Positions 1-5,744 of a stretch of DNA of 5,744 nucleotides are shown here, piece by piece. The translations under genes were made by a program, and so were the position numbers. The stretch is taken from assembly GCA_026389255.1 (NCBI GenBank), contig JAPLIF010000334.1:1-5744 (forward strand), given 5' to 3'. Source of the DNA: Cyanobacteriota bacterium (lineage in GTDB: Bacteria > Cyanobacteriota > Cyanobacteriia > PCC-6307 > Cyanobiaceae). Position 1 is the stretch's first letter, and each line of letters starts with the position of its first letter. The notes beneath the pieces are model-generated. The model was not told the DNA's origin, ran no database searches, and saw nothing but the letters and a program-made list of their open reading frames with translations.

Positions 1-677
1 CCAAGCCCCTGGTGATCTCACCCTCGATTCTTTCTGCCGATTTCTCCCGCCTCGGCGAGGACGTGCGGGCGGTCGATGCCGCAGGCGCCGACTGGATCCA
101 TGTCGATGTGATGGATGGGCGCTTCGTGCCTAATATCACCATCGGACCGTTGATTGTGGAAGCCCTGCGTCCAGTGACAACAAAACCACTGGATGTTCAC
201 CTGATGATTGTCGAACCAGAAAAATATGTCGCCGATTTTGCTAAAGCCGGCGCCGACATCATTAGTGTGCAAGTGGAAGCCTGTCCCCACCTGCACCGCA
301 ACCTTGCCCAGATCAAAGACTTGGGTAAAATGGCAGGTGCGGTGCTGAACCCGAGCACCCCACTGAACACTCTGGAATATTGCCTTGAACTCTGTGATCT
401 GGTGCTGATCATGAGTGTCAATCCTGGGTTCGGCGGACAAAGCTTTATAGAAAATCAGGTGCAAAAAATTCGCGATTTACGACGTATCTGTGATGAACGG
501 GGATTGGATCCCTGGATTGAAGTCGACGGGGGTATTAAGGCGAGCAATGCTTGGCAAGTCCTCGAGGCGGGTGCCAACGCCATCGTGAGTGGCTCCGGCG
601 TGTTCAACCAACCCAGCTATGCCGAAGCAATCACCGGCATCCGCAACAGCCAACGGCCCCAACCTGCCTTGGTTTGA
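1..677 (+). CDS. rpe: Ribulose-phosphate 3-epimerase, 5' end cut by window edge
   Basis: Interconverts ribulose 5-phosphate and xylulose 5-phosphate in the cytoplasm, for the Calvin cycle and pentose phosphate pathway. The reading frame is open from base 3 ([14 protein letters not shown]). A GTG at 12 could be called as the start, but the conserved K-P-L before it suggests that the true start lies a few codons outside the window and that GTG is an internal Val. Family motifs, numbered from that Val: SILSADF (5-11), the metal/catalytic HVDVMDG (30-36), HLMI (63-66), the phosphate-binding [10 protein letters not shown] (134-143) and the catalytic-Asp EVDGGI (170-175), followed by [12 protein letters not shown] (187-198). 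About 224 residues are visible, close to the full length of the TIM-barrel family, and the protein ends normally at a TGA. The next gene on the same strand is unrelated, so a shared pathway is not implied. Identification is very secure. Confidence 0.97.
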   Translation, partial: KPLVISPSILSADFSRLGEDVRAVDAAGADWIHVDVMDGRFVPNITIGPLIVEALRPVTTKPLDVHLMIVEPEKYVADFAKAGADIISVQVEACPHLHRNLAQIKDLGKMAGAVLNPSTPLNTLEYCLELCDLVLIMSVNPGFGGQSFIENQVQKIRDLRRICDERGLDPWIEVDGGIKASNAWQVLEAGANAIVSGSGVFNQPSYAEAITGIRNSQRPQPALV

Positions 678-727
678 AAATCGGGGGATCAGATAACAAA
701 TAGGAGTTGTTAACCTAAAGAATTTTA

Positions 728-739
728 GTTGAATTCAAC
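728..739. repeat. 12-bp perfect palindrome GTTGAATTCAAC
   Basis: The 12 bases read identically on both strands. The symmetry breaks at the next pair (A727/C740). It lies upstream of the hydrolase ATG and could be a dimeric-regulator operator, but there is no second copy in the window and no recognisable promoter beside it, so the role is unknown. Confidence 0.4.
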
Positions 740-745
740 CATTAC

Positions 746-782
746 GGATGGGCGTCATTTCAATAGAAATGACTGCCCTTCC
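746..782 (+). promoter_or_regulatory. Strong hairpin immediately upstream of the hydrolase ATG
   Basis: The core is GTCATTTC (754-761), loop AATA (762-765) and GAAATGAC (766-773), an 8-bp perfect stem. It extends outward after a bulged T774 with GGGC (750-753) pairing GCCC (775-778). After a T-T mismatch (749/779), GGA (746-748) pairs TCC (780-782). That is 15 base pairs around a 4-nt loop, ending three bases before the ATG at 786. No T-run follows on either strand, so it does not look like a standard intrinsic terminator. It occupies the place where a ribosome binding site would sit, and no Shine-Dalgarno is visible. A translation-controlling leader, an rpe mRNA 3' stabiliser or a remnant of a small inverted repeat are all possible. 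Confidence 0.6.
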
Positions 783-1836
783 TCAATGAAATTTTCAGCT
801 CCACGCCGAGCGGGTATGGCTTTAGGCCTCAGCTTGGCCACTTTTTGGATCACGACCCCATTGGGATTGGCGCCGGCCAAAGCTGGGATCAGCAGCCTGA
901 GCCACCTCTTTTCCTTTGGGGACAGTCTTTCGGACAGTGGTAACAGTAAGTCCATTAGCCAAAGTGCCATTGGATTTACCTTTCCACCATCGCCTTATTA
1001 TGAGGGACGCTTCAGCAACGGACCCGTCGCCGTTGAATATCTGTGGCAAGCCTTTAACCCAGGCAGCACCACTTTCAAGAACTCCCTCAGCCCCGGCAAC
1101 CTGGGCACGAATTATGCGATTGGCGGCAGCAGTTCAGGGCTGCAAAACTATCTTGAACTCAATCCTCCTGCAATTTCCCTGGGTTTAAGTAGTGCTTATA
1201 GCCAGAAGGGAAACTCCTAGCAACTGAACAGCTTCGCCAGCCAGGGCCAGGCTTTTGATCCGGCTACTACACTTTTTTCGGTTTGGTTTTTTCCAAACGA
1301 TCTATTTTGGTATAATAATTCGACCCCAAATAGCCTGCCAGGTACCTATACCGGAACCCCAGGCCCCGTCCTGGCGCCTCCAGCGGGCTATTCAGCTGTT
1401 GTAGGTAACGCCGTTAGCAATATTGTCGGGACCATTACGGAACTTGCCAACACCTACGGGGCACGCCACTTCTTAGTACCAAACAGTCCCTTCATCGGCG
1501 ACACCCCCGAATTCGCTGGCACGCCACAGCAACCCTTATTAAATCAGCTTTCGGCCGGCTTCAATAATTTGCTACAAACCAACCTTAATCATCTGAGTGT
1601 GCAGCAACCTGATCTGGACATCATCCAGTTTCAAACAGACGACGTACAGCAGGAAATCCTTAATAATCCAACCCTATTCGGCTTTACGGATGTGACAACC
1701 AGGTGCATCTCAAACTCAAGTTGTGTCGCCAACACGGGTGGTGTGGCCCAAGACTGGTTCTATTGGGATGGCACCCATCCCACCACAACCGGGCATGAAA
1801 TTTTTGCCCAGCGAATTTATCAAGCCGTTTATCAAC

Positions 1837-1866
1837 CAGCGCCAGCGCCAGCGCCAGCGCCAGCGC
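1837..1866 (+). repeat. Hexanucleotide tandem repeat (CAGCGC)x5 encoding Pro-Ala
   Basis: Five perfect copies of CAGCGC, with a C on each side. In the hydrolase frame it reads alternating CCA/GCG, giving (Pro-Ala)5 followed by Pro. It forms a flexible linker between the catalytic domain and the C-terminal tail. Because the unit is 6 bp, copy-number changes would lengthen or shorten the linker without shifting the frame. Confidence 0.9.
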
Positions 1867-1955
1867 CTCTGCCCCTCATGGGTGTCGCTGCCGGCATCGC
1901 TTGGAGCCGGCAGCTACGCCGCCGCATCAAGACCCGCTTTGCCAAGGCAGGGGGC
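1866..1955 (+). other. C-terminal sorting-like tail of the hydrolase (part of the pseudogene)
   Basis: This segment encodes PLPLMG, a short Ala/Gly-rich hydrophobic run and then WSRQLRRRIK with a basic end. That is the three-part plan (short Pro-containing motif, hydrophobic stretch, Arg cluster) of PEP-CTERM-type sorting signals, although the Pro-Glu-Pro is absent. I recall similar PLPLLG...SRKLR tails on other picocyanobacterial exported proteins; that is memory, not a search. It lies beyond the premature stop, so it would be lost from the truncated product. Confidence 0.5.
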
Positions 1956-1976
1956 TAGGGGCGTCGAGCGGGGTCA

Positions 1977-2888
1977 TCAGCTGCCAAAAAACCAGCCATA
2001 ACTGTGCAGGCCAATGCCAAGCAGATTGACCCCGATGTAGCAAACGGCAATCACCACAAGGCCGGCAGCCGCCACCAAGGCTGGCCGGCGGCCTTGCCAG
2101 CCCCGGATCAGGCGAGTATGCAAATAGGCCGCATAAACCAACCAGCAAATCAAGGCCCAGGTTTCCTTGGGATCCCAGCTCCACCAACTGCCCCAGGCTT
2201 CGTTGGCCCAGACGGCACCGCTGACCAGACCCACGGATAGGAGCAGAAAACCGACGGTGATGGTGCGATAACTCAGGCTATCCAGCTGTTCACTGATCCG
2301 AAAATCACTGCTGCTCAAACTCATGGACCCAGGTCCATCAGTGCTCAGCTGGGCCTGGCGAAAGCCGCCGCTGCCAATCGAGCTGCTGCGCAGTTCCAGG
2401 ACCTCATTGCGATCGGTGAACAGAACGGCGACGCTCAGCAGGGAACCGACCAAAAGGGCGGCGTAGCTCAGCATGATCACGCTGACGTGCATCACCAACC
2501 AGCTGGACCTCAGGGCTGGCACCAAGGGGGAAGCCTCCTGAAGCCGATCCGGCAGGGCAAAGCTGGCAAAGGCGACACAGCCAAGCGCCATAGGGGTGGC
2601 GGCCGCCGGCACCAACGGGCTTGGCCAGGTGCGCTCCACAAGGAGCTGGGTGAGCGTGCAGCCCCAGGCCAGAAAGCAAAGGGATTCGTAGAGATTGCTG
2701 ATCGGGAAATGGCCGGAATCCCACCAGCGCAACACAAGTTGGGCTGTGAGGCAAAGGTTGGCAGCCGCCACCAACAAGGTCACCCAACGGTTGGAGCCAC
2801 CACCACTGAGGGACCAGAAGGAGAGGGGAAGCACAAGCAGAAGCAAGGCGAAGGCGGCCAAAGCGAGACCGACTACGGGATCGTTCAC
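1977..2888 (-). CDS. ccsA: Cytochrome c biogenesis protein CcsA (System II haem lyase subunit)
   Basis: Membrane protein that, with its partner Ccs1/CcsB (not in this window), exports haem and attaches it covalently to apocytochromes c on the lumenal/periplasmic side. It is 303 residues, a usual length for the cyanobacterial/chloroplast CcsA (ycf5) family. The diagnostic WWD region is at 227-244 ([18 protein letters not shown]). [10 protein letters not shown] (61-70) and the C-terminal GLHSYGWF (293-300) are also typical. Candidate haem-ligand histidines are His134 (in LVMHV) and His295, on either side of the WWD segment, with further His60 and His257. About eight hydrophobic helices are visible, with a Ser-rich loop around 165-200. 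The start is GTG at 2888, with no clear Shine-Dalgarno; no ATG lies nearby upstream in frame. It follows the permease gene by 42 bp in the same direction and converges with the hydrolase gene, leaving 18 bp between stops. Some databases label this family CcsB. Confidence 0.95.
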   Translation of the reverse strand: MNDPVVGLALAAFALLLLVLPLSFWSLSGGGSNRWVTLLVAAANLCLTAQLVLRWWDSGHFPISNLYESLCFLAWGCTLTQLLVERTWPSPLVPAAATPMALGCVAFASFALPDRLQEASPLVPALRSSWLVMHVSVIMLSYAALLVGSLLSVAVLFTDRNEVLELRSSSIGSGGFRQAQLSTDGPGSMSLSSSDFRISEQLDSLSYRTITVGFLLLSVGLVSGAVWANEAWGSWWSWDPKETWALICWLVYAAYLHTRLIRGWQGRRPALVAAAGLVVIAVCYIGVNLLGIGLHSYGWFFGS

Positions 2889-2915
2889 CGGGAGAAGTAG
2901 AAGTGACTCCAGTCT

Positions 2916-2930
2916 GCCCTTCCGCAGGGC
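2916..2930. other. Small inverted repeat in the lptF-ccsA gap
   Basis: GCCCT (2916-2920) and AGGGC (2926-2930) flank a 5-base loop directly after the permease stop codon. No T-run follows in the direction of transcription, so a terminator is unlikely. It could attenuate or stabilise the transcript between the two genes, but a 5-bp stem can also be chance in GC-rich DNA. Confidence 0.25.
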
Positions 2931-4157
2931 TCAGCGACTGGCCTGGCGCAGGAGGACACCCCCACTGGCCAAGCCGACGAGGACGGGTAACCAGGCGGCC
3001 AGAAAGGGGGTCAAGGTGCCGGTGACACCAAGGGAACTGACGATGAAGGACATCAAGTAATAACCAAAAATCAGCAGCACACTGATGCCAAAGCCCTGGC
3101 TGCGACTGGTGCGGGCATGGGGCCGCACCCCCAGACTGCTGCCGATCAAACCAAAGACGAGACAGATAGCGGGGAAGGCAAATTTCTCTTGGATCCGCAC
3201 CCGCAAGCGGCGGGCATCCTTGAGATTGTTGGCCTCTGTAAGCAAACGCTCGGCCCGTCGTGCTTGCCCCACTGTCATCGTACTGACATCGGTGGGCAAT
3301 TTAGCGATCTCAATCGGATCCTGGTTCAGTGGATAAAGATAACGATCAAAACGCGCCGAAGTCGTTGAACCGGTTCTTTCATCGACATTGACAATACGAC
3401 CATCGCTGAACTCCCACATGGCCTTAGCCTCATTCCAGTGCCCCTTATCGGCCATCAACATCTGACGTTGACCCATCCTGGAAAAATCAATCAGAGTGAC
3501 ATCCTTCATGGTTCCATTACGGAACTTACGGGCATAGAAAAGCTGTGTAAGTTGCCTTACTGAGTCCCCATTTTCTTCTTCTTTGACACGACCGAAGCGT
3601 GAGTAAAGGATATTGTCGCCGCTTTGATTCGTAACGGCCTTACCCAGGGCTCGCTCCAGGGTCTGGCTGGCGACAAGATTGGCCTGGGGCACGATGAAAT
3701 CATTAAAAAGAAAGGTCAGCAGGCTCATGGCCAGGGCTAGGGCCAGGGCGGGGATCACCATGCGGGTGGTGCCCACACCAACACTGCGCAGGGCCGTCAG
3801 CTCACTGCTGCCCGAGAGGCGGCTGTAGGCAAGCAGGGTGGCCATCAAGGTGGCCATGGGAAAGGCCAACACCAGAAATCCAGGCAGGCGGAGCATCAAC
3901 ACTTGGACCGCCACCTGCGCTGGCAGACCGGATTCGGCCACCCGACGCACCAGCTCGAAAACCACGCCCACCGATAGGGAAACGGCCGTGAAAGCCGCGA
4001 TCCCAAAAAGCAGGGGACCCACCAGCTCCTGCAACAACCAGCGGTCCAACAAAGGCAAACGCCGCCAGCCGCAAAGGCGTCTCCAGCTCCCCAAGAGGAA
4101 TCGCAGCTTTGCCAGAAGATTCGAGGGGCCTGATCTGGCGCTCTGGGGTCGGCTCAA
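2931..4157 (-). CDS. LptF/LptG-family (YjgP/YjgQ) lipopolysaccharide export permease
   Basis: Inner-membrane permease of the LPS exporter; it works with LptB to extract LPS and pass it to the periplasmic bridge. It is 408 residues with the family layout. Three N-terminal helices (about 46-68, 92-112, 132-156) are followed by a periplasmic beta-rich domain (about 157-320) and three C-terminal helices (about 326-344, 354-374, 381-404). The cytoplasmic coupling segment SGSSELTALRSVGVG (115-129), which contacts the ATPase, is well conserved, as is FNDFIVPQAN (151-160). The called start is TTG at 4157, giving a 4-bp TTGA overlap with the lptB stop, which suggests translational coupling. Other TTG codons before PLLDRW (about residue 34) are alternative starts that would remove a basic N-terminal stretch. 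Only one permease is present here, whereas enterobacteria have LptF and LptG as a pair; F versus G cannot be assigned from sequence. Confidence 0.93.
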   Translation of the reverse strand: MSRPQSARSGPSNLLAKLRFLLGSWRRLCGWRRLPLLDRWLLQELVGPLLFGIAAFTAVSLSVGVVFELVRRVAESGLPAQVAVQVLMLRLPGFLVLAFPMATLMATLLAYSRLSGSSELTALRSVGVGTTRMVIPALALALAMSLLTFLFNDFIVPQANLVASQTLERALGKAVTNQSGDNILYSRFGRVKEEENGDSVRQLTQLFYARKFRNGTMKDVTLIDFSRMGQRQMLMADKGHWNEAKAMWEFSDGRIVNVDERTGSTTSARFDRYLYPLNQDPIEIAKLPTDVSTMTVGQARRAERLLTEANNLKDARRLRVRIQEKFAFPAICLVFGLIGSSLGVRPHARTSRSQGFGISVLLIFGYYLMSFIVSSLGVTGTLTPFLAAWLPVLVGLASGGVLLRQASR

Positions 4158-4882
4158 AGCTGGAAACCCTCACCGAGATAATGGCGCCGCACTAAGGGGT
4201 CGTGGGCCATGGCCACGGAACTGCCAGACGCCAACAGGCGGCCGTCGGTGAGGATGTAAGCGCGATCAGTGATGGCCAACGTTTCACGAACGTTGTGATC
4301 GGTGATCAGCACCCCCATGCCCCGCCGTCGCAAGCCGGCGATTAATTCCTGGAGATCGGCGACGGCAAGGGGATCAACGCCGGCAAAAGGCTCATCCAGC
4401 AACAAGTAACGGGGACCCTGTTCGCCAACGGCAAGGGCACGGGCCACCTCACAACGGCGTCGCTCCCCACCCGAAAGTTGAAATCCCTTACGGCCTTGAA
4501 AGGGCACCAAATGGAAGTCTTGAATCAACGTTTCCAGTCGCTCCTGCCGGACCGATCTTGGGGTCTGACTTTCCTGGAGTGCCAACTCCAGGTTTTCGCG
4601 CACGCTGAGATTGCGAAAAACGCTGGCTTCCTGGGGTAGGTAACCAATACCAAGCCGGGCGCGCTGGGGCATCGCCAGGCAGGTTACCGATAGTCCATCC
4701 AGGCTTACATCGCCCTCATCCGGCCGCAACAAGCCCGTGATGAGGTTGAAGGTGGTGGTTTTTCCAGCCCCGTTCGGCCCAAGCAGTCCCACCACTTCCC
4801 CAGGATGGAGTTCGAGACTCATGCCACTCACCAAGGGCCTTCCGGCGAGGGTGATGGTCACCTGATCCAAGGCCAGACTCAT
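4154..4882 (-). CDS. lptB: LPS export ABC transporter ATP-binding protein LptB
   Basis: Cytoplasmic ATPase that powers LPS extraction by the LptF/G permease encoded next to it. It is 242 residues, the normal length for LptB. All ABC motifs are intact: Walker A GPNGAGKTT (35-43), Q-loop Gln84 in GYLPQE, signature LSGGE (136-140) continuing into RRRCEVARAL, Walker B YLLLDEP (159-165) with catalytic Glu164, D-loop around 168-171 and H-loop His196 in ITDHN. The GIGYLPQEASVFRNLSVREN and LLDEPFAGVDP segments are typical of LptB rather than of amino-acid transporter ATPases, which it otherwise resembles. The ATG at 4882 overlaps the upstream stop as ATGA, and the end overlaps the permease start as TTGA, so the three genes are probably co-translated. 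No Shine-Dalgarno is evident. Confidence 0.95.
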   Translation of the reverse strand: MSLALDQVTITLAGRPLVSGMSLELHPGEVVGLLGPNGAGKTTTFNLITGLLRPDEGDVSLDGLSVTCLAMPQRARLGIGYLPQEASVFRNLSVRENLELALQESQTPRSVRQERLETLIQDFHLVPFQGRKGFQLSGGERRRCEVARALAVGEQGPRYLLLDEPFAGVDPLAVADLQELIAGLRRRGMGVLITDHNVRETLAITDRAYILTDGRLLASGSSVAMAHDPLVRRHYLGEGFQL

Positions 4883-5439
4883 GGCACCAATGGCGATGGT
4901 GCGGCCCCCTCGCGGCTTTGCAGCCGTAGCCTGCTAAACACCTGGCGCCCAGTAGAGGGTTCAGCCACAACCCTTTCGCTGTCAAGGGAATAAACGAGCC
5001 GTTCGGCACGGATGCGTTGGCCATCACGATCGACGACATCGACGTCACCACTGAGCACGAGCCGGCCTTCCTTGCTGAAATATTGGGCTTGGCGGGAGGT
5101 GGCCACCATGCCCTTCTGGGGATAGGTGATCCGAACGTTGCCGATGGCCGTCACAATCCCAGTGCGATTATCGGCCTGTTGGCGATCGGACTCGATGCTC
5201 ACCATGCCATCGTCGCGAACGACGGCAGCATTGCTGGGGCCCGGTGAGGCGGAGGGGACGAGACGGGCCGGGGCGACAAGAGGCGGCGCAGGCAGCTTGG
5301 GGGGGGCAGGATTAGGTGCTGAAGCAGTCGCCCCGCGGACCATCGGGACCATCGGGTTCCATGGGACGACAGGAAGCAGCGGTGCCGCAACGATGCCCAT
5401 CAAGGCGAAGTGAAGCGGTCGAAGCAAGAACCGGGCCAT
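4879..5439 (-). CDS. lptA: LptA/OstA-domain periplasmic LPS transport protein
   Basis: Predicted periplasmic bridge component carrying LPS from the inner-membrane complex towards the outer membrane. The 186-residue product has a hydrophobic N-terminal stretch (about 11-27, signal peptide or anchor), then a Pro/Ala-rich linker (about 41-68), then an OstA/LptA-like beta domain (about 79-173). The domain includes GNVRITYPQKG (100-110), AQYFSKEGRLVLSGDVDVVD (118-137) and IRAERLVYSLDSERVVAEP (143-161), the repeated strand pattern of the family. There is no lipobox Cys. Enterobacterial LptC, with its N-terminal anchor, is the alternative. Adjacency to lptB and the OstA repeats favour LptA, and cyanobacteria may use one protein for both roles (inference). 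The ATG at 5439 follows the DUF309 stop by 21 bp without a visible Shine-Dalgarno. The TGA overlaps the lptB ATG. A run of eight C lies in the linker coding sequence. Confidence 0.85.
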   Translation of the reverse strand: MARFLLRPLHFALMGIVAAPLLPVVPWNPMVPMVRGATASAPNPAPPKLPAPPLVAPARLVPSASPGPSNAAVVRDDGMVSIESDRQQADNRTGIVTAIGNVRITYPQKGMVATSRQAQYFSKEGRLVLSGDVDVVDRDGQRIRAERLVYSLDSERVVAEPSTGRQVFSRLRLQSREGAAPSPLVP

Positions 5440-5460
5440 GACAGAGGAAGACGGCTGAAT

Positions 5461-5744
5461 CTACCGGGGCCCTTCCTGGCAGGGCTCCAGCCGAGGCAGG
5501 GTGAAAAGATCCAAAGAAGATCCTTGCTGCAAAGCACCGAGACGCTGCTGGCACGTTTGCTGAAGTGAATGGATGTCGAGACCAAGCTCCCAGGGACCGA
5601 CGGCGGCCAGGCGACCCAAGCCTTCGCCAAGCAGAATGGTTGCACCTCTTTGGTTGCCCTTATCCAGGTGGTGATGGGCCACGGCGATCTGGAGGATGCC
5701 TTGGAGTACCGGTCGGAGTCGGCCTTGGGTTTCATGCCAGACCG
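5461..5744 (-). CDS. DUF309-family protein, 5' end cut by window edge
   Basis: The C-terminal 93 residues are visible, with the frame open to the right edge and a TAG at 5463-5461. Recognisable DUF309 features are the HE motif in VWHETQGRLRP (visible residues 1-11), QGILQIAVAHHHLDKGNQRG (14-33) and the ATILLGEGLGRL segment (34-45). GLDIHSLQQTCQQRL follows in the usual position. DUF309 proteins are small, helical and of unknown function; the conserved His/Glu residues suggest a metal or ligand site, but that is speculation. A GTG at 5682 could be called as a start, but the family match continues well upstream of it, so the true start is outside the window. It sits first in the visible part of the lpt gene row, 21 bp before the LptA-like gene. 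Co-transcription is likely, a shared function is not shown. Confidence 0.85.
   Translation of the reverse strand, partial: VWHETQGRLRPVLQGILQIAVAHHHLDKGNQRGATILLGEGLGRLAAVGPWELGLDIHSLQQTCQQRLGALQQGSSLDLFTLPRLEPCQEGPR

Larger units (their letters stand above)
678..785 (+). other. Intergenic gap between rpe and the GDSL hydrolase
   Basis: A 108-bp non-coding, fairly AT-rich stretch. It holds an AGGAG at 702-706 with no suitable start codon at a normal distance (the next candidate, TTG at 729, is 22 bases on), a GTTAAC palindrome at 709-714, a 12-bp perfect palindrome at 728-739 and a long hairpin at 746-782. A TTG at 729 opens the hydrolase frame 19 codons earlier than the ATG at 786, but that extension would encode a non-signal-like peptide across the hairpin, so I treat it as untranslated leader. 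I see no convincing -35/-10 pair and no hairpin plus T-run terminator for rpe. Confidence 0.6.
786..1958 (+). pseudogene. Secreted SGNH/GDSL-family hydrolase interrupted by one in-frame TAG
   Basis: The same frame runs from ATG 786 to TAG 1956-1958, with a single internal TAG at 1218-1220 (codon 145). Without it the protein would be 390 residues. Residues 1-33 form a signal peptide: MKF..RR, a hydrophobic core and a cleavage site after AKA. SGNH block I is GDSLSDSGN (45-53, nucleophile Ser47), and block II lies in NYAIGG (109-114). Block III is FPND (169-172), with Asn171 present but Phe in place of the usual Gly. Block V is WDGTHP with Asp328 and His331. A Cys pair (307, 313) fits an extracytoplasmic protein. 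The tail is (PA)n followed by a short hydrophobic stretch and SRQLRRR. Such proteins act as esterases or lipases on unidentified substrates. The upstream fragment (786-1220) keeps the signal peptide and Ser but loses the Asn, Asp and His, so it should be inactive. A restart at TTG 1569 would give a leaderless fragment. CAG to TAG at 1218 is the simplest origin. A sequencing error or readthrough is not excluded. No Shine-Dalgarno is seen at 786; TTG 729 is an alternative start I disfavour. Confidence 0.85.

Noticed and set aside
660..676. Hairpin AACC...GGTT at the end of rpe as terminator
   Set aside because: Only four base pairs, located within the last codons of rpe and without a T-run.
729..785. 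TTG 729 as the start of the hydrolase
   Set aside because: The 19 added residues do not resemble a signal peptide and are encoded across the strong hairpin; ATG 786 begins directly with a proper signal peptide.
1311..1316. Perfect TATAAT as a possible internal promoter
   Set aside because: It lies in the hydrolase coding frame (Trp-Tyr-Asn-Asn codons) in a locally AT-rich stretch, and no TTGACA-like element stands 16-18 bases upstream.
1569..1958. Separate gene starting at TTG 1569
   Set aside because: It is the same frame as the upstream hydrolase, lacks a signal peptide and the catalytic Ser, and carries only the C-terminal SGNH block; it is the distal part of the interrupted gene.
2487..3060. 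Long + strand open frames opposite ccsA and the permease gene
   Set aside because: They lie antisense to well-recognised genes, contain low-complexity basic sequence and match no family; they are shadow frames of GC-rich coding DNA.
5170..5190. HIP1 (GCGATCGC) cyanobacterial palindrome
   Set aside because: Only partial matches such as GGCGATCGG were seen here and near 2408; no exact octamer was found in the window.
5400..5735. A 111-residue - strand frame overlapping the DUF309 gene
   Set aside because: The neighbouring frame ending at 5461 carries the DUF309 motifs continuously to the window edge, so this frame is a shadow.

Overview
The window looks like chromosomal DNA of a picocyanobacterium (Synechococcus/Cyanobium-like). 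Evidence: an Rpe with strongly cyanobacterial sequence, a CcsA of the System II (cyanobacterial/chloroplast) cytochrome c maturation pathway, an LPS-transport set with a single LptF/LptG-type permease, and a secreted GDSL hydrolase ending in a PxPLxG...SRxLRRR tail of a kind I associate with this group. This placement is inference from protein character; no database search was possible.

Layout. On the + strand: the 3' part of rpe (start just outside the left edge), a 108-bp non-coding gap containing a 12-bp palindrome and a strong hairpin, then a secreted SGNH/GDSL hydrolase gene (786-1958) broken by one in-frame TAG at 1218-1220. On the - strand, reading from the right edge leftwards: the 3' part of a DUF309-family gene, an LptA/OstA-domain gene, lptB, an LptF/LptG-family permease gene, and ccsA. 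lptA-lptB and lptB-lptF each overlap by 4 bp, and the other junctions are 21 and 42 bp, so these five genes look like one transcription unit. It converges on the hydrolase gene with only 18 bp between stop codons and no convincing terminator.

Function. LptB (ATPase), the LptF/G permease and the LptA-like periplasmic protein would form the inner-membrane-to-periplasm part of the lipopolysaccharide export bridge. CcsA delivers and attaches haem to c-type cytochromes on the lumenal/periplasmic side. Rpe serves the Calvin cycle and pentose phosphate pathway. The hydrolase, if ever active, would act outside the cytoplasm.

I found no mobile element, CRISPR array, RNA gene or clearly new multi-gene system. 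The points most worth a second look are the otherwise intact hydrolase gene with a single amber codon, the hairpin abutting its ATG, and its C-terminal sorting-like tail. The remaining genes are ordinary housekeeping genes.
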